Source of the DNA: Humisphaera borealis
GTDB lineage: Bacteria > Planctomycetota > Phycisphaerae > Tepidisphaerales > Tepidisphaeraceae
NCBI RefSeq assembly: GCF_015169395.1
Contig: NZ_CP063458.1
Location: forward strand, 4,464,001-4,528,000
DNA: 64,000 nt
Direction of reading: 5' to 3'
Part shown: positions 43,426-52,892 of the stretch, piece after piece
How positions within the stretch are numbered: position 1 is the stretch's first letter
Layout of the letters: every line of letters starts with the position of its first letter
Position numbers and translations under genes: made by a program
Notes under the pieces: model-generated
Told to the model about the DNA's origin: nothing
Database searches by the model: none
Seen by the model: only the letters and a program-made list of their open reading frames with translations

Positions 43426-44478
43426 ATGAGCGATATGACCTGCGAACAACCCCCCTGCGAACAACTTCCCGGTACCGAAGCATTTCAACGTCCCCCCGTG
43501 TTCCACACGGCCGGTGGGGCCGTCCGCCGCGCCGGTTTTGAACTGGAGTACGCCGGACCCGACGTCGATGCTTCGGCTGGAATTGTCCGGGACATCTTCG
43601 GCGGCGAGATCGAGACCGTGAATCTGGCGGTCCGGAAGGTTCGAAATACCCGCGTCGGCGACTTTTCCGTCGAGATCGATTCGTCGCTGCTGAAGGACAA
43701 GCGGTACGAAGCGGTCCTTCGCGCCGTCGGCCTGTCGCCGGAGTCGATCGATACCGAGCCGCTGGAACGCCTTTTGGCCGGCGTGCTGTCGGCCTGGGTG
43801 CCGTTCGAGATCGCGACGCCGCCCATTCCCATCGACACGCTTTACCTGCTGGACGAACTGCGCGGCGAGCTTCGTACCGCCGGGGCAAAGGGCACCCGCG
43901 CGAGTTTCCGCTACGCGTTCGGCATGCACATCAATCCCGAATTGCCATCTGAGAACCCGGCGTCCGTTCGAGACCACCTAAGGGCCTACTTCCTGCTGGA
44001 GCCCTGGCTCCGCGAGCGGGTGGATGTTGACCTCACCCGCCGCGTCATGCCGTTCATCAATAGTTTTCCGTCCGAGTATGCCCGGCTGATCCTGCAGGAG
44101 GACTATCCCGGCGACATCGGATCGCTCATCGACGATTACCTGAAGTACAACCCCACGCGCAATCGCCCGCTCGATGTACTGCCGGTACTGGCACACCTGG
44201 ACGGCGACCGCGTGATGTCGCAGGTCGAAGACCCGCATCTGGTGAAAGCCCGGCCCGCCTACCATTACCGCCTGCCGAACTGCCTGATCGACGAGCCGGA
44301 CTGGCGACTGGCCCGGGAGTGGAACACCTGGGTTGCGGTCGAACGGCTCGCCGCCGACGCTCCGGCGCTGGCCGCGATGAGCCGCGACTATCTCGAGGCC
44401 GATTCGACCTCCTTCCGCCCGTTCGTCGATAAATGGCCGAGCGTTCTCGAAGGTTACATGGCCGGCGGCGTGGGATAG
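43426..44478 (+). CDS. Amidoligase-family (COOH-NH2 ligase) protein
   Basis: 350 residues. The beginning FELEY, after an RRAGF stretch, the FSVEIDSSLL segment, the IATPPIPI motif and the later FGMHINPEL region match the amidoligase family (glutamine-synthetase-like fold), which joins a carboxyl group to an amine using ATP. The C-terminal half (FPSEYARLILQEDY, RLPNCLIDEPDW) is also family-like. It is cytoplasmic. The gene is followed 38 bases later by a class-I amidotransferase-type hydrolase, a pairing described for amidoligase operons that make or trim amide-linked conjugates. The substrate is not known. Distance to the kelch gene is 94 bases, on the same strand. Confidence 0.85.
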   Translation: MSDMTCEQPPCEQLPGTEAFQRPPVFHTAGGAVRRAGFELEYAGPDVDASAGIVRDIFGGEIETVNLAVRKVRNTRVGDFSVEIDSSLLKDKRYEAVLRAVGLSPESIDTEPLERLLAGVLSAWVPFEIATPPIPIDTLYLLDELRGELRTAGAKGTRASFRYAFGMHINPELPSENPASVRDHLRAYFLLEPWLRERVDVDLTRRVMPFINSFPSEYARLILQEDYPGDIGSLIDDYLKYNPTRNRPLDVLPVLAHLDGDRVMSQVEDPHLVKARPAYHYRLPNCLIDEPDWRLAREWNTWVAVERLAADAPALAAMSRDYLEADSTSFRPFVDKWPSVLEGYMAGGVG

Positions 44479-44516
44479 CGCTCCGCAGACCGTTTCAACA
44501 ATCGGAACCGCACCGC

Positions 44517-45374
44517 GTGACATCCGCCGCCCTGAAAACAAGCGATCGCCCCCGCACGCGGCCTGTCGTCGGCGTGACCGGGCCCGACCGCGGCGGCGAG
44601 GCGGCGTGGTTCTTCACCTGGCTTTCCCTGATGCTTGTCGGCGCTTCGGCCCGGCATATCACGCCGTCACGCCCGACCCGCATCGAGAAGCTCGACGCAT
44701 TGGTGATCGGCGGCGGAGCCGACGTCGATCCGCAGCTCTACGGCGAACCCCTGGCGGTGCTGCTGGAACCTTCCCCCGAGAAAGAACGATCCCTTGTCAG
44801 ACGCCTGCTGGATTTGCTGTTCCTCCCGGCTGCCTGGTTCGTAAGGCAACTGCTGGCGAGAGATTCGAACCGTCGCGGCGACGCCGACCGCGATCGTCTC
44901 GAACGTGGCCTGCTCGATCACGCCGTGAGAAGCCGCCTGCCCGTCCTGGGGATTTGCCGCGGGGCGCAGCTGCTCAATGTCTACTTCGGCGGGTCCCTGC
45001 ATCAGAGCCTAGCCGGCTACTACATCGAAACCCGTGAAATTCGCTCGATTCGTCCGCGCAAGAAGGTGGCGATCCGGCCGGGCACGCGGCTGGCCGCGAT
45101 ACTTGGGACGGAACGATGGGTGAACTCGCTGCACCGCCAGGCGGTCGATCGCCTGGGTGTCGGCATTCGAGTCGCCGCCACGGATCGCAACGGCATCGTG
45201 CAGGCGATCGAACACGACTCGATGCCCTTTATTGTGGGGGTCCAGTGGCACCCCGAGTTTCTGCCGCAGCGTCCGGAGCAGCGGGCGCTGTTCGGATCGC
45301 TGGTGCAGGCGGCCCGACAGCGACGGCAATGTCCGCAACGCCACGAAACGGCGATCCCGACCGGGTCGCGGTAA
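44517..45374 (+). CDS. Class-I glutamine-amidotransferase-like hydrolase (peptidase C26 type)
   Basis: 285 residues from the GTG at 44517. Resembles gamma-glutamyl-GABA hydrolase (PuuD): GVTGPD at the start, LVIGGGADVDPQLYG, the nucleophile cysteine in GICRGAQLLNVYFGGSLHQ, WVNSLHRQAVD, and the histidine/glutamate pair in VGVQWHPEF. It would hydrolyse a gamma-glutamyl amide, probably the product or a by-product of the neighbouring amidoligase. Between residues 80 and 125 there is an extra segment with a hydrophobic helix flanked by arginines (LVRRLLDLLFLPAAWFV), absent from PuuD, which may touch the membrane. Confidence 0.85.
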   Translation: MTSAALKTSDRPRTRPVVGVTGPDRGGEAAWFFTWLSLMLVGASARHITPSRPTRIEKLDALVIGGGADVDPQLYGEPLAVLLEPSPEKERSLVRRLLDLLFLPAAWFVRQLLARDSNRRGDADRDRLERGLLDHAVRSRLPVLGICRGAQLLNVYFGGSLHQSLAGYYIETREIRSIRPRKKVAIRPGTRLAAILGTERWVNSLHRQAVDRLGVGIRVAATDRNGIVQAIEHDSMPFIVGVQWHPEFLPQRPEQRALFGSLVQAARQRRQCPQRHETAIPTGSR

Positions 45375-45431
45375 ATCCTTCGACATCTCACAAACCAATC
45401 TCTACACTCACGTAACGGTAACAACACAAAC

Positions 45432-46184
45432 GTGAGCCTTCGAATTGACCATTTCGGATTGACCGATACCGGCCGCGTGCGCGCCGGGAATGAAGACGCC
45501 TGGGCGGCGGATGAGGCCCAGGGTCTGTACATCGTCGCCGACGGCATGGGCGGTCATAACGCCGGGGAGATTGCCTCGCAGATGGTGGTCAGCTCGCTGC
45601 CCAAGCTGATGCAGAAGCGGGGCGGGTCCGTCATGCCGCGGACGTCGGCGGCGATCGCCAGGCGGCTGCGGTCGGCGGTGTCGCGTCTGAGCCGCGACGT
45701 CTTTGAACAAGCCAGCGCCGAGCCGCACCTGAGCGGCATGGGCGCGACCGTTGTCGCCGTCATGATCCACGCCGGCGAGGCAATCGTCGTTCACATGGGG
45801 GACAGCCGGGTGTACCTGCTTCGCGACGGTCGGCTGCGTCTGCTGACCAGGGACCATTCGGTGATTCAGATCCTGCTCGACTCGGGGCACATCACCCCGG
45901 AGCAGGCCCAGTTCCACCCTGATCGCAATCGCATCACCGCCAGCATCGGCATGCCCGGCGACCCTACCCCCGACAGCCGTCGGGTCGCGCTGCGGACCGG
46001 CGATCGAGTTCTGCTCTGCACCGACGGCCTGGCCAATATGGTCGACGACCTGAACATCTGCAGGATCATGGGTGAGTCGGCGACCCCCGAGGCAACTTGC
46101 AGGAACCTCATTGATGCCGCCAACGCTGCCGGCGGCGACGACAACATCACGGCGGTGGTGCTGGAAGTGCACGAGGAAAAGTGA
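45432..46184 (+). CDS. PP2C-family serine/threonine phosphatase
   Basis: 250 residues from the GTG at 45432. It has the metal-binding motifs in order: GRVRAGNEDAW, IVADGMGGHNAGEIAS, VVHMGDSRVYLLRDG, LLCTDGLANMVDD and GGDDNITAVVLE. It removes phosphate from phosphoserine or phosphothreonine using Mn/Mg, in the cytoplasm. It lies 57 bases after the amidotransferase-like gene on the same strand, so all three may be co-transcribed. No partner kinase is in the window. Confidence 0.93.
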   Translation: MSLRIDHFGLTDTGRVRAGNEDAWAADEAQGLYIVADGMGGHNAGEIASQMVVSSLPKLMQKRGGSVMPRTSAAIARRLRSAVSRLSRDVFEQASAEPHLSGMGATVVAVMIHAGEAIVVHMGDSRVYLLRDGRLRLLTRDHSVIQILLDSGHITPEQAQFHPDRNRITASIGMPGDPTPDSRRVALRTGDRVLLCTDGLANMVDDLNICRIMGESATPEATCRNLIDAANAAGGDDNITAVVLEVHEEK

Positions 46185-46191
46185 GGAGATG

Positions 46192-46235
46192 AAAGTGCTG
46201 AGTGCGGAGTAAGAGAATCTGCCACTCAGCACTTT
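46192..46235. terminator. Bidirectional terminator
   Basis: Perfect 13-bp arms AAAGTGCTGAGTG (46192-46204) and CACTCAGCACTTT (46223-46235), followed by T on the plus side. It separates the convergent PP2C and propeller genes. Confidence 0.75.
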
Positions 46236-46253
46236 TGTCTCATCTTTTTCTGG

Positions 46254-49200
46254 TCATCGCTCCTGGTCCGTCCCGACGAGCATGCGGACTTTGCCGTCGC
46301 CGGTGGCATAGAAGAACCCGCCGTCGGCGGCTTGCCACTGGGGTGCCAGGCCGCCGGGATCGCTCACCGTCACGCTGTAGTCGAGCTTTCCGCTTTCGCC
46401 CTTGGCCTGCGCACTGACGTACCGGGCAAACGCGTGCAGGCGGTACTGCGGCTTGGCGTTTTCGGCTGATGGCGTGGGCTGGTCGAGGATGACCACGTGC
46501 GTCGTGCCGACGAACCCGTCGCGGAAGTTCATGTCATTCGGGCCGGCGTCGAAGATGTCCGTCGAACCACGCCAGGTCTCGGCGGGCTTGTCCAGGTTGT
46601 AGCCGTACACGGTCTTGGGGCCGATCACATAAACCTTCGATCCCATCGTCCGCATCATCACGTTCCAATCCTTGGTGCCGGCCGTCAGCACCTGGTCCAC
46701 CTCGCGCTTGTTGGTGCCGTCGGCGGTGTACTTCAGCGACAGGGGCTGGCCGGTTTCCAGGGAGTGAACGCGGATGTACTTCTCGTTCGGCGACAATCCG
46801 GAGATGTTGATGCTGTCGGCGACGGCCAGGATGCGGCCTTCGGCGATCACCAACTGGCCCGGCTGATTGGCACCGGCGTAGATCGGCTGGGCCGGCTGGC
46901 CCTGCGCGGTCGAGGTGACGACCTTCTCGTCCTCGTCCCACGCCTTGTACAGGTCCCGCAGGCACAGGCGATCGGGCAGCGTATAGACCAGCGTTCCGTC
47001 GGCGGATAACGCCATGTTCACCGGCACGCTGCCGCCCTGGCTGGCGAATGCCTTGTTGCCGATGATCCGGCCGCTGTAGGTGTCGAGGGCGAAAAGCTGC
47101 ACTTTCAGGTCGTCGCTCACGCGGACCACCGTGAAATCTTCCGTCGCGACCAGGCGGTCGGGCGTCTTTTCCGCCAGCCGCGCCTGCCAGGTGACCTTGC
47201 CGCCGGCCAGTTCGGCCGATACCAAGCGGCCGGTGCTGCTGGTCAGCAGGACGCGGTCACCGATCGGGCGTATGTCGGCGAACTGCTCGCCCAGGCCGGC
47301 GACCGGGGGCGGGGGAATCGCCGGGGCGACATTCGCGTTGCCCGCGGCCTGCGGGGCGGGTTGCAGTTGCTGGATCGCGCCGCCCCGGACGATCACCCGG
47401 CCGTTCAAACGCCCGTTGATGATGATATTGTTTCCGTTGACGATGATCCCGTCGGCGTTGGCGACCGGCGTTCCCGGGGCGTCTCCGCCGCGGACCACCT
47501 CGAGCGTCGCCATGGTCGACAGGTCGATCGTCCAGAGGGTCTTGCCGGTCAGCGAATCGATCGCGACGGCGCGAGAGCCGCCCCAGACGATCGCGGTATC
47601 GCCCGCCCAGGCCACGCCGCGCGGGTACATCGCCGCCCCCCGGCCGTTATCCTGGAACGCATTGCTTTCGCTCAGCGGCTTCTTGGGCACGCCTTTGCCA
47701 GACGCGAAGATCGACAGCTTGTTCGGCGACCAGGTCATCACCCGGTCGGCGCGGGCAAAATCCCGTGCCGGAAGCACCAGCGCCAGCGCGTCAGGCAGGA
47801 TCATCTCGTCGGTTCGCGGCAGGAACGCCTTCGGGTAGGGCTTCTGCCCCGGCTTGGGGATCGGCAGGCGGAAGTCTGCGAGCGACTTGCCGGCCTCGGC
47901 GGAACTGACCTTGCGAACTTCGTCGAGCGCCTTTTGCACCGGGGTGCCGGCTGCGGCGATCACCTTGCCGTCGGGGAGCTTGAGGTCCTTCGACAGCTTC
48001 GGATCGCCGGGCAACGCCGACGCCATCGCCAGCCGTGCCGCGGCGGTGCTGGCCATGTCGCCGCGGTTGCGGTCGGGGACCGCAAGGTAGTTGCGGGCGA
48101 TGCCTTCCAGGATCGCGGCGCGGCTCGGGCCGGACTGGTACTTGAACCACATCTGACGCAGGACCCGCACCGCGTCGCGCGGCTTGGCCGCCGACTCGTA
48201 AGCGTCGGCCGCGGCGAGCATGGCGTCCGGGGCGACACTGGAATTGGGGAACGCCTGCGAAACCTGCAATAACTTGCCCGCCTTGGCGATGTTGTCCGTT
48301 TCGTCTTCGGCGGCCTTGGCGGCGGTCTGGGCCTGTTGCTCGTAGGGCTGGTAGATCGACGGCCCGGACTCCTTCACGATCGCCGCCACCGCCTTCTCGG
48401 CGATGTCCTCGGCCTGCGTCGGCAGGCTGCTCTGCTCGTTTAACAGCGTCACGGCGCGGGTTTCCGGCGTGGCCAGGATTTCCTGGTAAAGCCGAACGGC
48501 GGTGGTCGGATCCTTCTGCTGTGCCAGCGCGAACTTCGCCCGGGCGACGCGATACTGAACGTATTGCTGCGCGTTGCCCGCGGCGTTGCCCGCCCGATCG
48601 AAGAACTGAACGACCATCTCACGCGCCTCAGCGCGGTCGTCGCCCGCCGAACGGGTCGCGAACGTTAGCGCATCGTTGAAGAGCCGGTCGCGATTGGCCC
48701 CGGCGGCTAGCTTCTCGCCGCCGAGCAGCTTGATCGCCTCATCCAGTCGGCGGACGGCCTCCTTCGCCTGGCCGGCGACGAACATCACTTCGGCGTAGCG
48801 AAGGCGGGGTTCCGGGTCTGTCGGAGCTGCGGCGACTTCCTTGTCGAGCTTGGCGGTCGCCAGTGTCAGGTCGGTGTAGACGTCGATGCTGTCGGCACCG
48901 GCCAGGACGACGTGGTCCCCGCTGACGATCACATTGCCCGGCCCTTCGCCGTCTTCCCAGCTTCGCGGCCACGCCGGGTACTGGTTCACGGCAAGCCCGC
49001 TCTTCATGTCGAGACGGCGCAGGCGGTCGTCGGCGGACATGTAAACCGCGTCGGCGGTCATGAACGGCCGGCCCATCAGCCTGCCGGGAACGGTGCTCGG
49101 CCAGAAGATCATTGCGTCATCGGCGCCGGGGAACTTCTCTTCCTCGTACGTCTGCCAATTGATGCAGAGCAGGCGGACTTCGCTCGCCAGTACCATGCGC

Positions 49201-51194
49201 GGCCCGTTGATGCCGACCAGCGTCAGCGGCTTGTCGTTCTGGCCGCCGTTGCGACTGTTCCAACTGGCCAGTCCGTCGAGCGAGATGCGCTTAATGTCCT
49301 TGCCGGTAATCGCGTCATAGATCAGCAGGTTTTTCCCCTCGTCGGGCAGCGCAAACACCTTGCCGTCGGCGAGCATGACCGGGTTGAACTGCCACGCCTT
49401 GAGCTTCGAACCGCTGCCCTGACCGCGGGTCGCGAACGGTTGGAAACCGCGGCCCCGCCCGACCTGCGGGAGATCCAGTGGGTAGATGTTGAGCCAGACG
49501 ATGGTGCCGCTGTAAGCATCGAGCGCGGCGACGGCACCCAGGTTTGTCAGCACGTAGACGCGGCCGTTGGCATACGCCAGGTGGCTGGTCTTGTCGCTGA
49601 CCTGCGGCGCGCCGTACATGTTGTTGGGCATCCCGCTGGATGCCACATAGCACGCCCAGCGGAACTTGCCGGTGTTGATGTCAAACGACAGCACGTAGCA
49701 GTCTTCCCCTTGGTTGCTGCGGGCGCTGCGGCCGACAGTCAGCACCGAGTCGCCGACCACAAGCGGGGCACCCGACAGCGCCAAGGCCCGAATCGCCTTT
49801 TCGTCGTCGTTCTTGGGGACGTCCGGCGTGGTAGGCAGCGAAACCGTCCAGACCTCGCGGCCGGTCACGCGGTCGAGGCAGACCATCCGCGAGTCTCCCT
49901 GCGGCGCGATGCCGTACATCATCAGGTTGCGGTCCTGCTGCCCCATGATCGCCAGCACGTAACGATCGGTGACGGTGACGGTCTGCTGGTAGAGGCGGGT
50001 GGAGCCGACGACGTTGGGAAGGATGAACTGCCCGTTGCTCGACGGGTGGGTCTGGAGCCAGCCCGCCAGCGGCACGCCGGACTCGAGATTGACCGCGTAA
50101 ACGCGCGACCCGTCGTTGAAGAACATCTCGCCGCGGTCGATCGCGGGGATCACGCCGATCGTCTGTCCCGTCTGGGCGGCGCTGGCGAAGGTCTGCTGGG
50201 CCTGCTGGCGGATCTGCGCATTGGGCAGCGCGTTGAAGTTCGGGGCGGCCAGCGGGACGGAGTACAGGCGCGTGCCGGCATTGGCCTTTGCGCCGGAGAT
50301 CAGCGAGCGGGTGGGCCCGCCGCCCATGGTCGGCCAGGAATCGCCCGCCGCCGCGACCGTTTCGGTGGCATTGCCGGTGCCGATCGCAGCCAGTTCCTTC
50401 TTGAGTGCCTCGGCCAGCGGCACGTCCTGTCCGCGGACCACGCCGATGACCTTCGGCGATTCCGATTCCAGAGTTGCGGCCCACTGCTCGCCCTTCTTGC
50501 GGCCATCGACGGTACCGGTGAGGTAGTGCGACAGCGACGTCCGGAACAGCACGCCGGGCCGCTCGGCCAGCAGGTTCTGCTTCGGGTAGAGCGACAAGAG
50601 CTGGTCACCGATCTCGGCGGCGGCGGCGTACTCGCCGCGCTCAAGATTCGCGTCGATCAGCCGGATGCCGGCCTGCTTGCCCGATTCCGTCACGAAGTAC
50701 TTGCGCAACGCTTCGTACAGCGGAGCGAGGTCATCCCCCTTGAAGCTGGCAACAAGCTGGGCCGCCTTGGGTTCGTAGCGGCCCCGGTAAACGTCGAGCC
50801 CTTCCTGCGGCCAGTTCGCCAGTTGCCCCAGCACGCCCCAGGTCACGCTCGTATAGCGGTTGATGACGTTATTCGAGTCCTTCCCGTTCGGAATCACCCG
50901 GTCCCGGTACTTGTCGAGGACTTCCTGATACAGGTCGGCGGACTTGTTCCACTCCTTCAGCCGCTCCATCTTCTGGGCCAGGCCGAACTTTTCTTGAGCG
51001 CTGGCCGAGTCGCGGACGAAGACGAACTCGTTGTGCTCCTTGCCCTCAACGCCGTCAGGGTTGTCGGCAGCCGGGAGAGGCTGGGCGACCGGCTGGGCCA
51101 GGACCTGCGGAAGCAACGCAACGCCAGCACATGCGGCCGCGAGTAGTCCACGGGCGATCCAGCGACGCGGGGAGTGATCGGCGGGAGTAGTCAT
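46254..51194 (-). CDS. Giant exported protein with TPR regions and two PQQ-type beta-propellers
   Basis: 1646 residues. Signal peptide (LLAAACAGVALLPQVLAQ). Residues 60-270 are TPR-like helices (LAQKMERLKEWNKSADLYQEVL). Residues 290-775 form a first propeller with PQQ-repeat blades (VYAVNLESGVPLAGW, GREVWTVSLPTTP, VAALDAYSGTIVWLN). Residues 780-1080 are a second TPR region (RYAEVMFVAGQAKEAVRRLDEA). Residues about 1130-1646 form a second propeller (AVAIDSLTGKTLWTIDLST, LFALDTYSGRIIGNKA). Similar planctomycete proteins are thought to be periplasmic scaffolds. The role here is unknown; there are no obvious catalytic residues. Confidence 0.85.
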   Translation of the reverse strand: MTTPADHSPRRWIARGLLAAACAGVALLPQVLAQPVAQPLPAADNPDGVEGKEHNEFVFVRDSASAQEKFGLAQKMERLKEWNKSADLYQEVLDKYRDRVIPNGKDSNNVINRYTSVTWGVLGQLANWPQEGLDVYRGRYEPKAAQLVASFKGDDLAPLYEALRKYFVTESGKQAGIRLIDANLERGEYAAAAEIGDQLLSLYPKQNLLAERPGVLFRTSLSHYLTGTVDGRKKGEQWAATLESESPKVIGVVRGQDVPLAEALKKELAAIGTGNATETVAAAGDSWPTMGGGPTRSLISGAKANAGTRLYSVPLAAPNFNALPNAQIRQQAQQTFASAAQTGQTIGVIPAIDRGEMFFNDGSRVYAVNLESGVPLAGWLQTHPSSNGQFILPNVVGSTRLYQQTVTVTDRYVLAIMGQQDRNLMMYGIAPQGDSRMVCLDRVTGREVWTVSLPTTPDVPKNDDEKAIRALALSGAPLVVGDSVLTVGRSARSNQGEDCYVLSFDINTGKFRWACYVASSGMPNNMYGAPQVSDKTSHLAYANGRVYVLTNLGAVAALDAYSGTIVWLNIYPLDLPQVGRGRGFQPFATRGQGSGSKLKAWQFNPVMLADGKVFALPDEGKNLLIYDAITGKDIKRISLDGLASWNSRNGGQNDKPLTLVGINGPRMVLASEVRLLCINWQTYEEEKFPGADDAMIFWPSTVPGRLMGRPFMTADAVYMSADDRLRRLDMKSGLAVNQYPAWPRSWEDGEGPGNVIVSGDHVVLAGADSIDVYTDLTLATAKLDKEVAAAPTDPEPRLRYAEVMFVAGQAKEAVRRLDEAIKLLGGEKLAAGANRDRLFNDALTFATRSAGDDRAEAREMVVQFFDRAGNAAGNAQQYVQYRVARAKFALAQQKDPTTAVRLYQEILATPETRAVTLLNEQSSLPTQAEDIAEKAVAAIVKESGPSIYQPYEQQAQTAAKAAEDETDNIAKAGKLLQVSQAFPNSSVAPDAMLAAADAYESAAKPRDAVRVLRQMWFKYQSGPSRAAILEGIARNYLAVPDRNRGDMASTAAARLAMASALPGDPKLSKDLKLPDGKVIAAAGTPVQKALDEVRKVSSAEAGKSLADFRLPIPKPGQKPYPKAFLPRTDEMILPDALALVLPARDFARADRVMTWSPNKLSIFASGKGVPKKPLSESNAFQDNGRGAAMYPRGVAWAGDTAIVWGGSRAVAIDSLTGKTLWTIDLSTMATLEVVRGGDAPGTPVANADGIIVNGNNIIINGRLNGRVIVRGGAIQQLQPAPQAAGNANVAPAIPPPPVAGLGEQFADIRPIGDRVLLTSSTGRLVSAELAGGKVTWQARLAEKTPDRLVATEDFTVVRVSDDLKVQLFALDTYSGRIIGNKAFASQGGSVPVNMALSADGTLVYTLPDRLCLRDLYKAWDEDEKVVTSTAQGQPAQPIYAGANQPGQLVIAEGRILAVADSINISGLSPNEKYIRVHSLETGQPLSLKYTADGTNKREVDQVLTAGTKDWNVMMRTMGSKVYVIGPKTVYGYNLDKPAETWRGSTDIFDAGPNDMNFRDGFVGTTHVVILDQPTPSAENAKPQYRLHAFARYVSAQAKGESGKLDYSVTVSDPGGLAPQWQAADGGFFYATGDGKVRMLVGTDQER

Positions 51195-51310
51195 ATGAAA
51201 TTCTCGAAAGTTCAGGGCAGCACCCGCCGCACCGCGGCAGGACCCGCGGATGGTCCGTGCGCGCTGCTTCGTTCGGTTCGGCGCGGTGCTTCACGCGTCT
51301 CGTCAGAACC

Positions 51311-52285
51311 CTACCTGAAATACTTCATCCACAGAGGCGACAGGAGTTCCACCTGATCGCGCGGAATTCTGTCCTTGTCCGACCAGATCGCCAGCGCCAG
51401 CGACGAGCAGGCCGGCGAGGCCAGCAGTTGGCTTTGCAACCCCTCGTCGCCCGCGATACGGGCCACCGCCGCCTTGATCAGCCGAATGCCATTGTCGGAA
51501 GCCGACTTCAGATTGGCAATGATCTCTTTCAGCAACACCGAAGGATCGGCATGCGGGGCGGCCGGCTCGGGCTTCTGGCCCGGACCCTTGGCCAGCCCGG
51601 CCTGCTTCCAGCAATCGTAGTCCGTCACCAGCGCGACCAGGGCGTAACCGATCTCGGCTTCGCGGGCGAGCTTGGCCTCGGGCATGGCGGTCATGCCGAT
51701 CAGATCGCCGCCCCAGAGTCGGTGCATCAGGCTTTCGGCCCGCGTCGAAAACGCCGGCCCTTCCATGCAGACGTAGCAGGCACGGTCGTGAATCTTCAGG
51801 TGTTGATCGGGATCGGTTGCGACTTCCTTGCCGGTGTCGATGAGGATTCGACGCATCACCGGGCAGAAAGGTTCCGCGAACTCGGTATGAACCGCCGCGT
51901 GCTCGTAGAAGGTGTTGGAACGCTTGCAGGTCTTGTCGATGATCTGGTCGGCGACGACCAGGTCGCGCGGGCGGAACTCTTCGCGCAGACTGCCCACCGC
52001 TCCGGACGCGATGATGTGGGTCACGCCCAGTGACTTCATCGCGAAGATGTTGGCCCGGAACGGAATCGCCGACGGGTTCAGCACATGGCCCGGCCCGTGT
52101 CGCGACAGCAGGAATACGCTGGTGCCCGCCAGCGGCACCTCCAGAATGGCATCCGACGGCTTGCCGAACGGGGTGGAGACCTCATGGCGGATTCCCTCGA
52201 CCTGACCGGCTAACGCCTGACCCAGTCCGGAACCCCCGATGATGCCGATCCGCACGCGAGTCGCCGCTTCTGTCTGCTCGGGCAT
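51311..52285 (-). CDS. mtnP: S-methyl-5'-thioadenosine phosphorylase
   Basis: 324 residues from the ATG at 52285. It cleaves methylthioadenosine with phosphate to adenine and methylthioribose phosphate in methionine salvage. Motifs: IGIIGGSGL, LSRHGPGH, ASGAVGSL, CMEGPAFSTRAESLMHRLWGGDLIGMTAMPEA and VTDYDCW, all as in human MTAP. Longer than the 283-residue human enzyme because of a proline-rich C-terminal extension. Cytoplasmic. No other salvage genes nearby; it is divergent from thioredoxin. Confidence 0.94.
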   Translation of the reverse strand: MPEQTEAATRVRIGIIGGSGLGQALAGQVEGIRHEVSTPFGKPSDAILEVPLAGTSVFLLSRHGPGHVLNPSAIPFRANIFAMKSLGVTHIIASGAVGSLREEFRPRDLVVADQIIDKTCKRSNTFYEHAAVHTEFAEPFCPVMRRILIDTGKEVATDPDQHLKIHDRACYVCMEGPAFSTRAESLMHRLWGGDLIGMTAMPEAKLAREAEIGYALVALVTDYDCWKQAGLAKGPGQKPEPAAPHADPSVLLKEIIANLKSASDNGIRLIKAAVARIAGDEGLQSQLLASPACSSLALAIWSDKDRIPRDQVELLSPLWMKYFR

Positions 52286-52448
52286 GGGTCGAGAGGTTAA
52301 CACGACGGGAGGTAGTAGTCAGTAGGCGGTAGGCAGAGCCGGACCGCCGGACCGCTAACGGCCATCCAGTGACTCCCCTCGTTTGACAACGCGCCTTACG
52401 GACTTCTATCATCTCCGACTCGACGCATCGCCCCCAAGGAGACATGAA

Positions 52449-52781
52449 ATGGCCAACGAGAACGTACACGAGTTCACTGAGAGCAACTTCGAGCAAGAGG
52501 TCTTGCAGTCGGAGGTGCCCGTGTTGGTGGACTTCTGGGCCGAGTGGTGCATGCCCTGCCGGATGCTCGCCCCGACGATCGACAAACTGGCAACCGACTA
52601 CGCCGGTAAGGTGAAGGTCGGCAAGGTTGATACCGACGCGGCCCGTGAGATCGCGATCAAGTACCGCATTGAGTCGATCCCGACCGTGATTCTGTTCAAG
52701 GCCGGTCAGCCGGCGCAGAAGTTCGTTGGTCTTCGCCACGAACGCGACTTCCGTGCAGCGCTCGACACGGCTGCCGTCTGA
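52449..52781 (+). CDS. Thioredoxin with a WCMPC active site
   Basis: 110 residues from the ATG at 52449, preceded by AAGGAGA. It has the thioredoxin fold: PVLVDFWAEWCMPCRMLAP, KVDTDAA, the cis-proline in ESIPTVILFKAGQPA. The active site is CMPC rather than the usual CGPC, which can shift redox potential or partner choice. It reduces disulfides in the cytoplasm. It is followed by a strong terminator, so it is transcribed alone. Confidence 0.93.
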   Translation: MANENVHEFTESNFEQEVLQSEVPVLVDFWAEWCMPCRMLAPTIDKLATDYAGKVKVGKVDTDAAREIAIKYRIESIPTVILFKAGQPAQKFVGLRHERDFRAALDTAAV

Positions 52782-52804
52782 TCAAAGTCGAAAGTCAAAA
52801 TGAC

Positions 52805-52837
52805 AAGGACCGCCGACGCGTCGCGTCGGCGGTCCTT
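52805..52837. terminator. Terminator between thioredoxin and the exported lysine-rich gene
   Basis: Perfect 15-bp stem AAGGACCGCCGACGC / GCGTCGGCGGTCCTT with a three-base loop. It sits between convergent genes, so it may act both ways. Confidence 0.8.
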
Positions 52838-52892
52838 CTTGATTTGAACTTCTTTCGCGGCCGTACGACCGCGCTTCCTTGCAGCGAAAAAA

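Noticed and set aside
48912-51146. Long 744-codon plus-strand frame inside the propeller gene
   Set aside because: Reverse-frame shadow; the propeller gene has clear domains and a signal peptide.
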